Source: Paracoccus indicus
GTDB taxonomy: Bacteria; Pseudomonadota; Alphaproteobacteria; Rhodobacterales; Rhodobacteraceae
Length of the DNA: 64,000 nt
Reading direction: 5' to 3'
NCBI RefSeq assembly: GCF_003056335.1
Contig: NZ_PYWA01000001.1
Coordinates: forward strand, 248,001 to 312,000
Part shown: piece by piece, positions 62,393-64,000 of the stretch
Numbering within the stretch: the first letter of the stretch is position 1
How the letters are laid out: the number at the start of each line of letters is the position of its first letter
The notes under the pieces: model-generated
The model's input: the letters and a program-made list of their open reading frames with translations, nothing else
What the model was told of the DNA's origin: nothing
Databases searched by the model: none
Program-made: the position numbers and the translations under genes

Positions 62393-62984
62393 GCTGCGCC
62401 TCGGTCCGGGTCAGGTCGTCGGGTGTGTTGATATTGGCGAAGGGGTCGTGCGGCATGGCATCCCAGACCGCCTGTACCGCCCCGTGACGCGCGGCAAAGC
62501 TGCGCACGCGGCCCTGTCCCTGCGCCAGCGTCGCACGCAGATCGTCGCGCAGTCCCACCGGCCACAGCCCGAAGGTCGGATGGTCGCGCAGCACCCCGTC
62601 ATCCCGCGTCGCCGCCAGCGCCAGCCCCTCGGGGCCGGCGGCCTGCGCCAGCTTCGCCACCAGATCGCGCGGAAACAGCGGCGTGTCCCCCGCCACCGTC
62701 ACCACCTGCGCCGCCCCCTGTGAGGCCGCCCATTCCATCGCCACCAGAATCCCCGCCAGCGGTCCAGGGTATTCGGGCAGACTGTCGGCCAGGACGGGCA
62801 GGCCGTATCGCGCGAAGCGGGCCGGATCACCATTCGCGTTCAGCGCCAGCGGACCATTCTGCCCCTGCAACCGGTCAAGGATGATCGACAGCAGTGTCTG
62901 GCCGCGCAGCTGCAGCAACGGCTTGTCCCGACCGCCCATCCGGGTGGCCCGACCGCCGGCAAGAATGACGATTGGCGTGTTCAT
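62379..62984 (-). CDS. mobA: Molybdenum cofactor guanylyltransferase
   Basis: A 201-residue nucleotidyltransferase that attaches GMP to molybdopterin for DMSO-reductase-family enzymes. It shows the GTP-binding ILAGGRATRMGGRDKPLLQLRG, ADSLPEYPGPLAGILVAMEWA, VAGDTPLFP (metal-binding Asp) and FANINTPDDL. The start ATG is at 62984; the longer frame has no support. It is divergent from exbB. Confidence 0.93.
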   Translation of the reverse strand: MNTPIVILAGGRATRMGGRDKPLLQLRGQTLLSIILDRLQGQNGPLALNANGDPARFARYGLPVLADSLPEYPGPLAGILVAMEWAASQGAAQVVTVAGDTPLFPRDLVAKLAQAAGPEGLALAATRDDGVLRDHPTFGLWPVGLRDDLRATLAQGQGRVRSFAARHGAVQAVWDAMPHDPFANINTPDDLTRTEAQLAAL

Positions 62985-63039
62985 GCGCCATCCTTGGCGC
63001 GGGACGGGGGGCAAGGCAAGCGGCTTCCCGCGCCTATTC

Positions 63040-63068
63040 TTGACATCTTTACTAGGATTACGGTATCG
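63040..63068 (+). promoter_or_regulatory. Candidate promoter of exbB-exbD
   Basis: A perfect -35 hexamer TTGACA (63040-63045), a 17-bp spacer, and a weak -10 (GTATCG, 63063-63068), ~74 bp before the exbB ATG in the divergent mobA/exbB gap. Confidence 0.4.
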
Positions 63069-63141
63069 GCTTTCGAAACGCGGCCCATCGGCCCCTTCCA
63101 TCCCTGCGGTCGTGCACCGCCCAAGCATCAGGAACCGACCC

Positions 63142-63825
63142 ATGACCGATCTCGGGACGACATTGGCCGCCATTCCCCTTTTCGCGATGATCCGTGACGG
63201 CGGCTGGACGATGTGGCTGATCGCGGCGCTCTCGGTGATCCTGCTGGCGGTGGTGCTGTGGAAGGTGCTGTCGCTCTGGCGCTTGGGGGTCTGGGGCGGC
63301 AGCCATTCCCGCCGCGCGCTGGAGCTTTGGGCGCAGGGCGAGCGCCGCGCCGCGCTGGATCAGGTGCGGGGCCGTCCCTCGGCGCGGGCGCGCGTGGCGC
63401 AGGCGGCCATCGGCACCTCGCTTGACCCGGCCTTCGACGATCAGGCCGCGCGCGAGGAAACCGCCCGCGTGGCCCGCCAGACCCTCTATCGTTCGCGCGA
63501 AGGGCTGCGTGCGCTGGAGCTGATCGCCACCATCGCGCCGCTGCTGGGCCTGCTGGGGACGGTGCTGGGCATGATTTCGGCGTTTCAGGTGCTGCAGACC
63601 TCGGGGAACCAGGCCGATCCCTCGGATCTGGCGGGCGGCATCTGGGTCGCGCTGCTGACGACGGCGGCGGGCATGGCGGTCGCCATTCCGGCGGGCGTGG
63701 CGCTGTCCTGGTTCGAAAGCATCAGCGACCGCCTGCAATCCGACCTTGAAGACCTGGCCACCCGCGTCTTCGTCAAACGCGACGCCGCCCCCACCCGCGC
63801 CCAACTGCTGCAGGCCGCGGAATGA
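63142..63825 (+). CDS. exbB: MotA/TolQ/ExbB proton channel family protein
   Basis: 227 residues. It has an N-terminal helix (WTMWLIAALSVILLAVVLWKVLSL), a cytoplasmic loop (VARQTLYRSREGLRALELIATIAPLLGLLGTVLGMISAFQVLQ), and the final GGIWVALLTTAAGMAVAIPAGVALSWF helix pair with the conserved Thr/Ala-Gly pattern of ExbB/TolQ. It forms the pentameric stator energising TonB with the downstream ExbD. AGGAAC lies upstream of the ATG; the stop overlaps exbD (ATGA). Confidence 0.92.
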   Translation: MTDLGTTLAAIPLFAMIRDGGWTMWLIAALSVILLAVVLWKVLSLWRLGVWGGSHSRRALELWAQGERRAALDQVRGRPSARARVAQAAIGTSLDPAFDDQAAREETARVARQTLYRSREGLRALELIATIAPLLGLLGTVLGMISAFQVLQTSGNQADPSDLAGGIWVALLTTAAGMAVAIPAGVALSWFESISDRLQSDLEDLATRVFVKRDAAPTRAQLLQAAE

Positions 63826-64000
63826 GCGAGGGCGGTTTCGATCTGGGCCCAAGGCGGCACCCGCGTCGGATGTCCCTGACGCCGATGATCGATGTCGTCT
63901 TCCTGCTGCTGATCTTCTTCATGCTGGCCTCGCGCTTCGGCATGGATGTCGCGCTGCCCATCGCGGGCGGGGCCGAGGGCGGGGCCACCGAATGGCAGGG
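63822..64000 (+). CDS. exbD: ExbD/TolR family protein, 3' partial
   Basis: The first ~59 codons are present and the gene runs off the window. The MSLTPMIDVVFLLLIFFMLASRF segment contains the single transmembrane helix with the essential Asp of ExbD/TolR, followed by the start of the periplasmic domain. The start overlaps the exbB stop. Confidence 0.92.
   Translation, partial: MSEGGFDLGPRRHPRRMSLTPMIDVVFLLLIFFMLASRFGMDVALPIAGGAEGGATEWQ

Overview
The window is a gene-dense, high-GC stretch of an alphaproteobacterial chromosome, most likely a Rhodobacteraceae member and probably Paracoccus or a close relative. Evidence for this: the petP-petR regulator pair, an NDUFA9-type SDR, the lptC-lptA-lptB / hpf-ptsN block, a conserved periplasmic ORF inserted between gltD and gltB, very frequent ATGA/TGATG stop-start overlaps, and a short GC-rich palindromic repeat present three times. 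There is no phage, insertion sequence, CRISPR array or rRNA. One tRNA is present, tRNA-Leu(CAG). No gene-free gap exceeds about 285 bp.

Region 1 (1-8636) is a tightly coupled catabolic operon for tryptophan/anthranilate through the aerobic CoA-thioester (2-aminobenzoyl-CoA) route. It encodes a two-domain flavin monooxygenase/reductase (5' truncated by the window), SDR, MarR regulator, enoyl-CoA hydratase-like protein, acyl-CoA dehydrogenase, hot-dog thioesterase, RidA-family enamine deaminase, 2-aminobenzoate-CoA ligase and tryptophan 2,3-dioxygenase. Region 2 (8633-25567) is mostly housekeeping: GNAT, CinA-like protein, map, yqgE, a DsbD-like periplasmic protein, an RND efflux pair, a uracil-DNA glycosylase, petPR, ilvE, ptsN, hpf, the LPS export genes lptBAC with kdsD, and a short RNase D.

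Region 3 (25792-34676) is a self-contained peptide-uptake operon: two ATPases, a binding protein, two permeases, a gamma-glutamyltransferase without signal peptide, a DUF1028 protein and a terminal GntR/FadR-type regulator. A palindrome lies at its promoter and a bidirectional terminator is shared with tRNA-Leu. Region 4 (34969-46728) holds the NDUFA9-like gene, uppP, gltD-orf-gltB, an MliC-like lysozyme inhibitor, mtgA, a GST and queG, whose N-terminus is encoded by the palindromic repeat.

Region 5 (46725-50345) is a 1170-residue RTX protein with 62 consecutive nonapeptides in unbroken register, preceded by two palindromes. Region 6 (50370-60343) looks like a photo-oxidative/membrane-lipid stress module: cobA, then phr-DUF2177-SDR on the plus strand, and a seven-gene minus-strand operon (flavin amine oxidase-like, DUF1365, cyclopropane-fatty-acid synthase-like, GPH/MFS transporter, SDR, TspO-like, glutathione peroxidase). 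The content resembles the singlet-oxygen regulon known from Rhodobacter, and both transcription units carry a similar ECF-type promoter candidate. The window ends with a LacI regulator, a DUF429/RNase H-like protein, mobA and an exbB-exbD pair cut by the right edge.
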